Source: Candidatus Saccharimonadota bacterium | GTDB taxonomy: Bacteria; Patescibacteriota; Saccharimonadia; Saccharimonadales; Saccharimonadaceae | Length of the DNA: 37,241 nucleotides | Assembly: GCA_900556885.1 (NCBI GenBank) | Contig: UNSQ01000006.1 | Span: forward strand, 1-37,241 | Direction of reading: 5' to 3' | Shown: piece by piece, positions 30,641-37,241 of the stretch | Layout of the letters: every line of letters begins with the position of its first letter | Numbering within the stretch: position 1 is the first letter of the stretch | Translations under genes and position numbers: made by a program | The notes under the pieces: generated by a model | Told to the model about the DNA's origin: nothing | What the model saw: only the letters and a program-made list of their open reading frames with translations | Database searches by the model: none

Positions 30641-31873
30641 TTAAACTTTACCAGCTTTTCGGCGTGTCCGCAACGCCGACAGAGATAATTTACTATCATA
30701 AGACATCGCGCCGTAACGGAAAACGCGCACCGATAGCCACATAACAAACACCGCTGTAGCGACCAAAATTGCTGTACCGAGCAAAGCTTCCCAAATCGGC
30801 AGATTGCCTATTGCGTTTCGTAACAACAATGGAATCGGCGCAGTGAATGGAAATAGCGATAAGAACTTAACGAAGAAATAATCAGGGAAGGAAACGAACG
30901 CCGTGATCCCGTAAAATGGACCAATGAATAGCATAATCACAATTCCAAACCACTGACTGGCTTCTTTGGCGGTCGGCATCATCGCACCCAAAGTCACCAA
31001 CATTCCCGTAAATAAAGTGAAGCTGGCGGAGAAAATTATGATCGCCAGACCAATTCTCACAGGATCAAACACGAGCGTGCTCAAGTCCAGATTAGGCAAT
31101 TGCAATTTCGAGCCAAATGCCAAATAGCCCGCCAAAACTGGCAAAACAATCACCAAAATCTGAATCAAAGCCAGCACCATCAAAGACAGAATTTTACCCG
31201 TAATCAAAGTGTCGGTTTTAACGGTCGTCAGCAGCATTTCCACCGTGCGATTTTCTTTTTCTTCGGTGGTGCTAATAAGCATTTGATTGCCAAAAATACT
31301 GATGAGAATGAACAAAATAGCCAAAAACATTCCCGGCACAATCATCTCATTAATGCCGCCGTGTTCTTTTCCGTCCAGATATGTGGTTGATGACAATTGG
31401 ACTTTGTCGCGTAAAATTGCAACTTGCGCTGGACTAATGCCGCTTGCTACCGATTGACTCAATAAACTCTGCGCCACCGCGCCGTATTTTCCGTTTTGGA
31501 ATAACCCAACATCTTTACCATAAACTTCAACCTTTTGCTTGCTCAAATCCTTTGGAAAATAAACATAAGCATCAACCTTATTATTTTTTACGTCGTCAAT
31601 TCCAGATTCTTTCGATTTGGCAGTTTTGGCTTTAATTGCCGCCAGTATTTCTGGCTTCACCAACTTCGAATCGTCCGTAACCTCCAACGAAAATTCTTGC
31701 TTTTCCAGATTTTTTGACGCTTCAATAGTCGTGCTTTGCGACCAAAACATAATGCCATACAGCACGCCAATCAACAGAGGAAACCCTAATGCCGTCAACC
31801 AAAACGTCGGTTTTTTCAGTGTTCTAAGCGTCTCGAATTTGAAAACCGTCCCCAAATTATGCATTTTACTCAT
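30641..31873 (-). CDS. ABC-2 type transporter permease (NatB-like)
   Basis: About 410 residues. One N-terminal helix (about 24-46), a large extracytoplasmic domain (about 47-175), then five or six helices, the arrangement of NatB/YhaP-type ABC-2 permeases. The segment STTEEKENRTVEMLLTTVKTD is the typical cytoplasmic coupling loop of this family. I choose the ATG at 31873 (AAGGAG upstream); a GTG at 31876 and an ATG at 31864 are alternatives. It overlaps the ATPase gene by 8 bases. With that ATPase it probably exports a cation, drug or peptide. Confidence 0.87.
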   Translation of the reverse strand: MSKMHNLGTVFKFETLRTLKKPTFWLTALGFPLLIGVLYGIMFWSQSTTIEASKNLEKQEFSLEVTDDSKLVKPEILAAIKAKTAKSKESGIDDVKNNKVDAYVYFPKDLSKQKVEVYGKDVGLFQNGKYGAVAQSLLSQSVASGISPAQVAILRDKVQLSSTTYLDGKEHGGINEMIVPGMFLAILFILISIFGNQMLISTTEEKENRTVEMLLTTVKTDTLITGKILSLMVLALIQILVIVLPVLAGYLAFGSKLQLPNLDLSTLVFDPVRIGLAIIIFSASFTLFTGMLVTLGAMMPTAKEASQWFGIVIMLFIGPFYGITAFVSFPDYFFVKFLSLFPFTAPIPLLLRNAIGNLPIWEALLGTAILVATAVFVMWLSVRVFRYGAMSYDSKLSLSALRTRRKAGKV

Positions 31874-32615
31874 CACTCAACTCCTTCGCTTCGCCGCCGT
31901 AAACTTGGACAAAAATGTCGTCCATTGAAGCGCCGCCAAATTGACTTTTTACTTCTTCCAACGTGCCGTATGCCGCCGCTTGACCGTCCTTCAATAAAAT
32001 CAAGCGATCGCACAATCTTTCGACTTCCTCCATCTGGTGCGTAACGTAAATAATTGTCGCGCCAGCTTTTCGCTGCTCCTCAATTATATTCATCAACAAA
32101 CGACGATTCACTGGGTCAAAACCTTTGGCTGGCTCGTCCATAATCAGCAGTTCTGGATCGCCCATAATTGTCACGCCAAGCTGGATTTTCTGCTGCTGTC
32201 CGCCAGATAATTTATCAAGTTGCGTGTTAGCATTATCGCTCAAATTGACGCGCTCCAAAAACTTCAGAGAAAAATCCTTAGCTTCTTTACGGCTCAAACC
32301 TTTCAATTGACCAAAGTAAAGCATCACGTCTAAGACTTTTTCTTTTTTATACAAGCCGCGCTCCTCAGGAAGATATCCAAGGCGAATCTGACTTTCCACC
32401 GAATATGGCTTGCCGTTTATCAATAAGTCGCCCGCGGTCGGCTGATATAGTCCCAACAGTGCGCGTAACGTCGTAGTTTTTCCCGAGCCATTACTTCCCA
32501 AAAAACCAAAAACTTCGCCGCGAAAAACATCAAAACTCAGATCTTTAATAACAGTTTTATCGCCGAAACTCATCTTAAAATGACGAATCTCAACCATTTT
32601 TTTATTATCTGACAT
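31866..32615 (-). CDS. ABC transporter ATP-binding protein (NatA-like)
   Basis: 249 residues, one nucleotide-binding domain: Walker A GSNGSGKT (40-47), Q-loop around GYLPEERGLY (80-89), signature LSGGQ (136-140), Walker B LLIMDEP with D160-E161, and the switch His in YVTHQMEEVE. The GLYKKEKV stretch is typical of NatA/YhaQ-type exporters. A short C-terminal extension follows. AAGGAGG precedes the ATG. It is first in an operon with the permease and the AI-2E protein, and divergent from the two-component system, which may control it. Confidence 0.92.
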   Translation of the reverse strand: MSDNKKMVEIRHFKMSFGDKTVIKDLSFDVFRGEVFGFLGSNGSGKTTTLRALLGLYQPTAGDLLINGKPYSVESQIRLGYLPEERGLYKKEKVLDVMLYFGQLKGLSRKEAKDFSLKFLERVNLSDNANTQLDKLSGGQQQKIQLGVTIMGDPELLIMDEPAKGFDPVNRRLLMNIIEEQRKAGATIIYVTHQMEEVERLCDRLILLKDGQAAAYGTLEEVKSQFGGASMDDIFVQVYGGEAKELSDE

Positions 32616-32678
32616 ACGCCTCCTTTTCTTTAAATAAAATTATAGCACTTAGCGCAGGAAAAAAGATATAATATAAAT
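32616..32678. promoter_or_regulatory. Divergent promoter region of ABC operon and two-component system
   Basis: On the minus strand TGc-TATAAT (box 32639-32644) with a Shine-Dalgarno AAGGAGG before the ATPase gene. On the plus strand TATAAT (32667-32672) 6 bases before the regulator ATG, no Shine-Dalgarno, so the regulator mRNA is leaderless while the ABC mRNA is not. The 63-base shared region is a natural place for regulator binding. Confidence 0.65.
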
Positions 32679-33347
32679 ATGCGACTGCTGGTTATTGAGG
32701 ACGAACGAAAAATTGCGAGGATCATAACCGAATCTTTGAAGCGCGAGAAATACGCGGTTGATGCGGCGTATGACGGGGAAGAGGGCTTTAATTTGGCGGA
32801 TAGTCAGCCGTATGACCTGTTGATTGTTGATCGAATGTTGCCGGGTTTAGAAGGTATGGAGATTGTTAAAAAATTGCGCGAGAACGGGAAAAATATGCCA
32901 ATTCTGTTTCTGACAGCGCTGAGCACGACCGAAGATAAAACGCTCGGGCTGGACGTGGGAGCCGATGATTATTTGACTAAGCCTTTTGCAATTGATGAAT
33001 TGTTGGCGCGCGTGCGAGCCTTGCTCCGTCGGCCGCCAATTCAGCAACCAGACATCTTAAAAATTGACGATTTGAAAATTGACAAGCAACAACAGACGGT
33101 AACTCGCGCAGGAAAAATTATCGACCTCACGAGCAAAGAATATGCGCTGCTGGAATATTTGATGCAACATCCAAATCAGACTCTCAGTAAAGAAACGCTG
33201 ATTGATCATGTTTGGGATTTTGACGCTGATATTTTGCCGAATAATGTCGAGGCATACATAAAAAATCTACGCCAAAAAATCGACAAACCGTTCAAAAAAC
33301 AATTGATAAAAACCGTGCGCGGCTTCGGTTATAGGATTGAATCATGA
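32679..33347 (+). CDS. OmpR/PhoB-family response regulator
   Basis: 222 residues. The receiver domain has the acidic pair E7-D8, phosphoacceptor D51 (LLIVDRMLPG), the conserved T/S after strand 4 (LFLTAL) and K in DYLTKPF. The C-terminal winged-helix DNA-binding domain has DLTSKEYALLEYLMQHPNQTLSKETLIDHVW and the closing KTVRGFGYRI. It overlaps the histidine kinase by 4 bases (ATGA), a cognate pair. It probably regulates the divergent ABC operon. Confidence 0.95.
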   Translation: MRLLVIEDERKIARIITESLKREKYAVDAAYDGEEGFNLADSQPYDLLIVDRMLPGLEGMEIVKKLRENGKNMPILFLTALSTTEDKTLGLDVGADDYLTKPFAIDELLARVRALLRRPPIQQPDILKIDDLKIDKQQQTVTRAGKIIDLTSKEYALLEYLMQHPNQTLSKETLIDHVWDFDADILPNNVEAYIKNLRQKIDKPFKKQLIKTVRGFGYRIES

Positions 33348-34294
33348 AAATTTTTACTTCAGCAACAATTAAGTTGGCGGGCTGGTATTTGATGATTTTG
33401 ATGATCGTCAGTTTACTGTTTAGTAGCATTATTTTTCAGGTGGCACGCTCGGAAGTTGATGCGCAAATTCATAAAATTATTGTTCAAAGGAAGGGCGATT
33501 TTCCTGCAATTAATTTGTCGGAAAGAATAGATAATTCAACTCGAAATCTTTTGATTAGTTTGGGCTATATAAATCTTATCGTTTTGCTCGCTGGCGGTTG
33601 GTGCTCATATTTATTGGCGAAAATCACTTTGCGACCGATAGAAACCGCCCACAAAGCTCAATCGCGATTCGTCGCCAATGCCAGCCATCAGCTCCGAACT
33701 CCTTTGGCAATCATGAAGGCAGAGACTGAATTTGCGCTAAAAAATCAGAAGGGGAACAAGGCGGAACTTACAGAAACTCTGGAAAGCAATTTGGAGGAAA
33801 TAAATAAATTGACCGAACTTACAGCGACGCTTCTGGAGCTATCACGAACGGAAAATAAGTTGGCGCTGGAAGATAAAAGTTTTAACTTGACGGAATTGAT
33901 ATCCGAACTCGTTCGCGAACGAAAAGCTGAAGCGCGAGTTAAAATGAATTGCCCAGAACACATAAATATTCCGCTTCATCACACTGCGACGCGAGAATTG
34001 TGCGCTATTTTGCTCGACAATTCATTGAAACATAGCCCGAAAAATTCTGTGGTAAAAATTCGCATTATCCCATCGAAACAAAACATTACCGTCAACTTCA
34101 TCAACGACGGCACGATTTCACAACAAACTCTGCCACACGTCTTTGAGCGATTTTTCCGCGGCAACCAACAGACAAAAGGCTACGGCTTAGGATTGCCGTT
34201 AGCGGAGCAATTGACAAAAGCGCTAGGCGGACAAATCTCTGTTAATACCTCAAAAACCTCAACCATTTTCACGATTTCTTTACCGATTCTGTAA
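33344..34294 (+). CDS. Membrane sensor histidine kinase
   Basis: 316 residues. Two membrane helices (about 11-32 and 69-92) flank a short outer loop of about 36 residues; no clear HAMP domain of full length. The phosphoacceptor is H115 in FVANASHQLRTPLA. The ATP-binding domain has the N box (LLDNSLKHSP), a degenerate G1 (INDGT, instead of DxGxG), F box (FERFFRG) and G2 (GYGLGLPLAEQL). The small outer loop and the divergent ABC exporter resemble peptide/antibiotic-sensing pairs that sense within the membrane, which is inference. Confidence 0.92.
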   Translation: MKIFTSATIKLAGWYLMILMIVSLLFSSIIFQVARSEVDAQIHKIIVQRKGDFPAINLSERIDNSTRNLLISLGYINLIVLLAGGWCSYLLAKITLRPIETAHKAQSRFVANASHQLRTPLAIMKAETEFALKNQKGNKAELTETLESNLEEINKLTELTATLLELSRTENKLALEDKSFNLTELISELVRERKAEARVKMNCPEHINIPLHHTATRELCAILLDNSLKHSPKNSVVKIRIIPSKQNITVNFINDGTISQQTLPHVFERFFRGNQQTKGYGLGLPLAEQLTKALGGQISVNTSKTSTIFTISLPIL

Positions 34295-34370
34295 ATTTTC
34301 AGCTATTTTTCAGAATTAGATGTTGTAATAGGATTGTTGATTGGCAAATTGCCGATCCGAAAGGGGAAGT

Positions 34371-34829
34371 ATGAGTACAACATTTTTAAGTAAAAAAGGA
34401 TTTAAGGAACTGCAAAAGGAAATTTCTGGGCTAGAGATTTCAGAGAAAGCGCTCACGTTGGAATTGAAGGAAATTGGGCGCGCCAAATCGCGTGATGACA
34501 AATTACGCCGCAACGATGTAATTACGCAACTGGAAAATATCCAATCAAAAATCTTTACGAAGAAAGATATTTTACGTCACGCTAAGCCACTGCCAAGGAA
34601 GCGCGATCGATTGAAAATTGCTATCGGCTCAGTCGTGGATTTGGTGGATCAGCAAGGAAAAATTTTCCGCTATACACTGGTTCATAGCCTGGAAGCGAAC
34701 CCTCTGGACGGGCGAATTTCCGTGGATAGTCCGCTGGGAAAAAGCCTACTGAACCACAAGAAATCCGAAACTGTTTCCTGGAAAAATGGCTTGATGACCA
34801 GACAACTACAAGTCGTCAAAATTAGCTAA
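34371..34829 (+). CDS. greA: GreA/GreB-type transcript cleavage factor
   Basis: 152 residues from the ATG at 34371 with AAGGGG upstream. The N-terminal coiled coil runs from GFKELQKEISGLEISEKALTLELKEIGRAKSRDDKLRRNDVITQLENIQ. The C-terminal FKBP-like domain has IAIGSVVDLVDQQGKIFRYTLV, then ISVDSPLGKSLLNHKKSETVSW. The acidic tip usual in GreA (E-Y-..AR-E near 'GDLSENAEY') is replaced by RAKSRDDKLRRND, so the cleavage-stimulating acidic residues may be shifted to DD. It relieves backtracked RNA polymerase, or could be a Gre-fold antagonist. Confidence 0.8.
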   Translation: MSTTFLSKKGFKELQKEISGLEISEKALTLELKEIGRAKSRDDKLRRNDVITQLENIQSKIFTKKDILRHAKPLPRKRDRLKIAIGSVVDLVDQQGKIFRYTLVHSLEANPLDGRISVDSPLGKSLLNHKKSETVSWKNGLMTRQLQVVKIS

Positions 34830-34854
34830 TCCGAATTGTCCACCACGACAGTTT

Positions 34855-34882
34855 AGCTCTCACTAGCGAGTGGGAGCTTTTT
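34855..34882 (+). terminator. Rho-independent terminator after greA
   Basis: AGCTCTCACT (34855-34864) pairs with AGTGGGAGCT (34869-34878), 4-base loop, one T-G pair, then T run. Confidence 0.88.
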
Positions 34883-34901
34883 ATATAAAGCAATTGCGAC
34901 A

Positions 34902-34910
34902 TGCTATAAT
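34902..34910 (+). promoter_or_regulatory. Extended -10 promoter of the DUF262 gene
   Basis: TGc-TATAAT with the box at 34905-34910, leader of about 45 bases, Shine-Dalgarno GGGGGA before the ATG at 34962. Confidence 0.6.
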
Positions 34911-34961
34911 TACACCAAGAATATTCACAAATTTAGCGACAAAAAATAAACGGGGGATATT

Positions 34962-36710
34962 ATGTCAAAGCTAAACGTAGATCAAAAAAGCATCCATGCA
35001 CTCTTATCGGATAGAAAGGCGGACTACATCATACCAGATTACCAGCGTCCATATGCGTGGGACGAGGACAGTTGTCAGACTCTCTGGGATGATATATTTT
35101 CTTTCGCAATACCAGACAATGACGCCACGAAATTTGATACGAACGACGAGTATTTTCTTGGCTCGATTGTGACTTTTGAAAACGACAAGAAACAGAAAGA
35201 AGTAATTGATGGTCAACAACGTCTGACAACATTCATGCTTCTTCTCCGAGCTTTCTATGACCGCTTTACTAAAATGCAAGACCAAGGCTCAAAAGACTTT
35301 TCCGAACGCATCGCCAGCTGTATATGGAAAACAGATGAAATGGGCAAGCCAGATAAAGATCACCTAAAAATAGATTCTGTTGTCGCCACTGATAAAGACA
35401 AGGAGGAATTCCTATCAATCCTAAGAACAGGTATCGTTACCGACAACCAGACTAGCCGGTATGCTAATAACTTTAGATTTTTCCTTAAAAAAGTTGAGGA
35501 ATTCATCAATAGCTTCCCAACTTTTGCAAAGAACTTACCGGCAAGAATTCTCAATAACTGCATCTTAATGCCAATCGAAGCCGAATCTCAAGATACCGCT
35601 CTTCGTATTTTCTCAACATTAAATGATAGAGGTCTCCCGCTTTCAGATTCTGATATTTTTAAGGCTCAATTCTATCAATATTACAAACAGAAAAGTGAAG
35701 ACGACAGGGATGAGTTTATTAAAGATTGGAAAAAACTCGAGGAGACATGTGAAAAAATCTTTCACCCAATCACCGGCACACCAATGGACGATTTGTTTAC
35801 GAGATACATGTATTTCATTCGTGCCAAGCGAGACAATAACAAGTCTTCCACGACCGAGTCACTTAGAAGATTCTATGAGCGTGATAAATATTCCGTACTT
35901 AAACAAGATGACACTTTTGAAAATCTTAAAGACCTTGCTCAATTCTGGGAAGATATTACCGATCAAAATCGTGAACGTTTCAGCGAAGACGTCTTAAAGA
36001 AGCTCTTTATATTAAACTACGCGCCAAATAGCATGTGGAATTATTTCATATCTGTTTACTATTTAGCAAATCGCACCGAAGACGGAAAATTGGATGATGA
36101 AGGTTTTAAGATGTTTCTCGATCGTACAATTGCATTCATATGGGGATACGCAATAATACATCCCGGAGTGAACGCACTAAGAACGCCTATTTTTGCCGAG
36201 ATGCTGAATATAGTTAATCTAAATGAAGTTACATTCTCAGACTTCAAATTTGATAAGGAGCAAACACGCAGTGCGATCCTTATTTATGATTTCAAAAACG
36301 GCAGGCCAATCACCAAATCCATGCTGGCGCTTCGTATGATGCTTAATAAAGAGCAATCATATCCAAAACTCTCTCAGCAGTTTGATATTGAACATATTTA
36401 TCCCAGAAAGCGACAGGAAAATGAGAAAGGGTTATCTAACGATCGACAAATTGACCTCCTTGGCAATAAATCTCTTTTAGAAAAACGGATCAATATTCGC
36501 GCATCCGACTATAGATTTGAAGATAAAATTAAATACTACCAGGGTTTTGACAACAGTAGAGGACAGCGCATAGGCGGAACAGAAAATCTTGAGCTCAAGA
36601 ATATAAGCAACGTTTATAAAAAATTCGGAGAAAAAGAAATTGTCGAGAGGACTGATCTGTTTATTGACGAATTTGTGAACCTATTAGATCAGAACGGCTT
36701 GATTGCCTAG
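34962..36710 (+). CDS. DUF262/DUF1524 protein (GmrSD-like modification-dependent restriction)
   Basis: 582 residues. The DUF262 domain has IPDYQRPYAW (24-33) and the ParB-like NTPase motif DGQQRLTT (83-90). The C-terminal DUF1524 HNH nuclease domain has FDIEHIYPR with H478, followed by LLGNKSLLEKRINIRASDYRFEDK, the expected second half of the HNH motif. Single-chain fusions of these domains form the type IV GmrSD restriction family that cuts phage DNA with modified bases using NTP; many family members have other or unknown targets. It stands alone with its own promoter, at the accessory right edge. No toxin partner or methyltransferase is visible. Confidence 0.88.
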   Translation: MSKLNVDQKSIHALLSDRKADYIIPDYQRPYAWDEDSCQTLWDDIFSFAIPDNDATKFDTNDEYFLGSIVTFENDKKQKEVIDGQQRLTTFMLLLRAFYDRFTKMQDQGSKDFSERIASCIWKTDEMGKPDKDHLKIDSVVATDKDKEEFLSILRTGIVTDNQTSRYANNFRFFLKKVEEFINSFPTFAKNLPARILNNCILMPIEAESQDTALRIFSTLNDRGLPLSDSDIFKAQFYQYYKQKSEDDRDEFIKDWKKLEETCEKIFHPITGTPMDDLFTRYMYFIRAKRDNNKSSTTESLRRFYERDKYSVLKQDDTFENLKDLAQFWEDITDQNRERFSEDVLKKLFILNYAPNSMWNYFISVYYLANRTEDGKLDDEGFKMFLDRTIAFIWGYAIIHPGVNALRTPIFAEMLNIVNLNEVTFSDFKFDKEQTRSAILIYDFKNGRPITKSMLALRMMLNKEQSYPKLSQQFDIEHIYPRKRQENEKGLSNDRQIDLLGNKSLLEKRINIRASDYRFEDKIKYYQGFDNSRGQRIGGTENLELKNISNVYKKFGEKEIVERTDLFIDEFVNLLDQNGLIA

Positions 36711-36826
36711 AAACAAAAAATCGCCCAAAAGAGCGGAAGGTCGCTGCTAAGATTTTAGTGATTTCCATTTAAATATTGCACTTAATAAATAGCGTTGTCC
36801 TTATAGTAATACTTATATTATTGCAG

Positions 36827-36832
36827 TATAGT
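36827..36832 (+). promoter_or_regulatory. -10 box of the right-edge gene
   Basis: TATAGT 6 bases before the ATG at 36839, no Shine-Dalgarno, hence another leaderless candidate. The gap 36711-36838 has no clear terminator for the DUF262 gene. Confidence 0.45.
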
Positions 36833-36838
36833 AAGACC

Positions 36839-37241
36839 ATGAGCAAACTCCACCTACACATCGCTAACGCCAACCAAACTTTCACCGATGCCGAAATTGC
36901 CATATTCAAAAATACAGCGCAACAAGCCGAGACTTTTGTTTCGAGCGAGTTCGCGCAGTTTGATTACGAAGTTGATGTAATTATCGCTACACCTTCGTTT
37001 ATGCTGCCAACTATCGCCGAGGATGGAATCGCTGGCAAAACGCTTCATTCGCGCTTGATTATGATTTCTGTCGATAAAAGCCAGCACGGAGTTAGCGAGG
37101 ATTTTATTTTCGAAACGATTTGCCACGAAATGTCACATTCGCTGCGTTGGGAAAAACTGCCTGAATATGCCGAAACTATGTTTGATGGGATGATTTTGGA
37201 GGGCTTGGCGGTCGCGCTAGAAGAGGAAGCGATGATTAAAC
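36839..37241 (+). CDS. DUF2268-like putative zinc protease, 5' part only
   Basis: 134 codons read open from the ATG at 36839 to the window end. The start MSKLHLHIANANQTFTDAEI is followed by a beta-rich stretch and the motif FETICHEMSHSLRW, an HExxH zinc site, then about 25 residues later LEGLAVALEEEA, where the Glu residues fit the third ligand of DUF2268-type (predicted Zn-dependent protease) proteins. No signal peptide. A minus-strand frame covers the same bases (36854-37126) but lacks promoter, ribosome site and motifs. The end of the gene is outside the window, so domain limits are unknown. Confidence 0.75.
   Translation, partial: MSKLHLHIANANQTFTDAEIAIFKNTAQQAETFVSSEFAQFDYEVDVIIATPSFMLPTIAEDGIAGKTLHSRLIMISVDKSQHGVSEDFIFETICHEMSHSLRWEKLPEYAETMFDGMILEGLAVALEEEAMIK

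Noticed and set aside
36854-37126. Minus-strand frame of 90 codons at the right edge
   Set aside because: Antisense to a plus-strand gene with -10 box, HExxH motif and open frame to the end.

Overview
The window looks like a chromosomal segment of a small-genome Patescibacteria (CPR) bacterium, most likely a Saccharibacterium (TM7) living with an actinobacterial host. The reasons are the compact gene layout, the moderate AT-rich base composition with standard stop codons, the tight replication/translation core, many short conserved proteins without clear family, a GH57/glycosyltransferase pair, and Actinobacteria-flavoured extras (a WhiB-like Fe-S protein, sortase-anchored proteins, two very GC-rich genes). 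The taxon is an inference from gene content; no 16S gene lies here.

Layout: 1-2300 is an accessory edge (a cut-off unknown gene, a PD-(D/E)XK nuclease-like gene, gene debris). 2374-2592 is rpmG. 2659-5060 is a minus-strand pair of GH57 amylase and GT-B glycosyltransferase. A tRNA-Trp(CCA) follows at 5187. 5324-7785 holds a P-loop ATPase, a YgjP-type metallopeptidase and a histidine kinase. 7875-16414 is the secE-nusG-rplK ... rplA ... rplJ-rplL ribosomal block, broken up by tsaC, eno (minus), an unknown minus-strand gene, a GC-rich wall-anchored adhesin and a WhiB-like gene. 16665-19355 has a conserved unknown protein, a DUF2797 protein, a tiny GC-rich Gly/His-rich protein behind a very strong promoter, and two hypotheticals. 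19402-24629 is the replication/recombination run dnaX-dnaB-(membrane GT-C-like protein)-ybaB-recR. 24700-25866 (minus) is an LPKTG-anchored PKD-domain protein. 26075-29466 holds a DHH phosphoesterase, an HExxH protein (minus) and cysS. 29505-32615 (minus) is an ABC-2 exporter plus an AI-2E-family permease, divergent from a two-component system (32679-34294). greA, a DUF262/DUF1524 (GmrSD-like) restriction gene and a cut-off HExxH protease-like gene end the window.

The most striking global signal is in the promoters. Many genes have a TGn-TATAAT-type extended -10 box, and about a dozen have that box only 6-9 bases before the start codon with no Shine-Dalgarno, which implies leaderless mRNAs; the ribosomal genes instead have long structured leaders. 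The rplJ leader contains an L10-leader-like fold whose closing stem competes with a perfect terminator hairpin. A second theme is loss of zinc-binding cysteines in RecR, DnaX and L33. A third is two GC-rich genes (13118-14707 and 18256-18528) whose composition is foreign to their surroundings and which may come from an actinobacterial host. All functional statements are from reading motifs by eye; no database search was possible.
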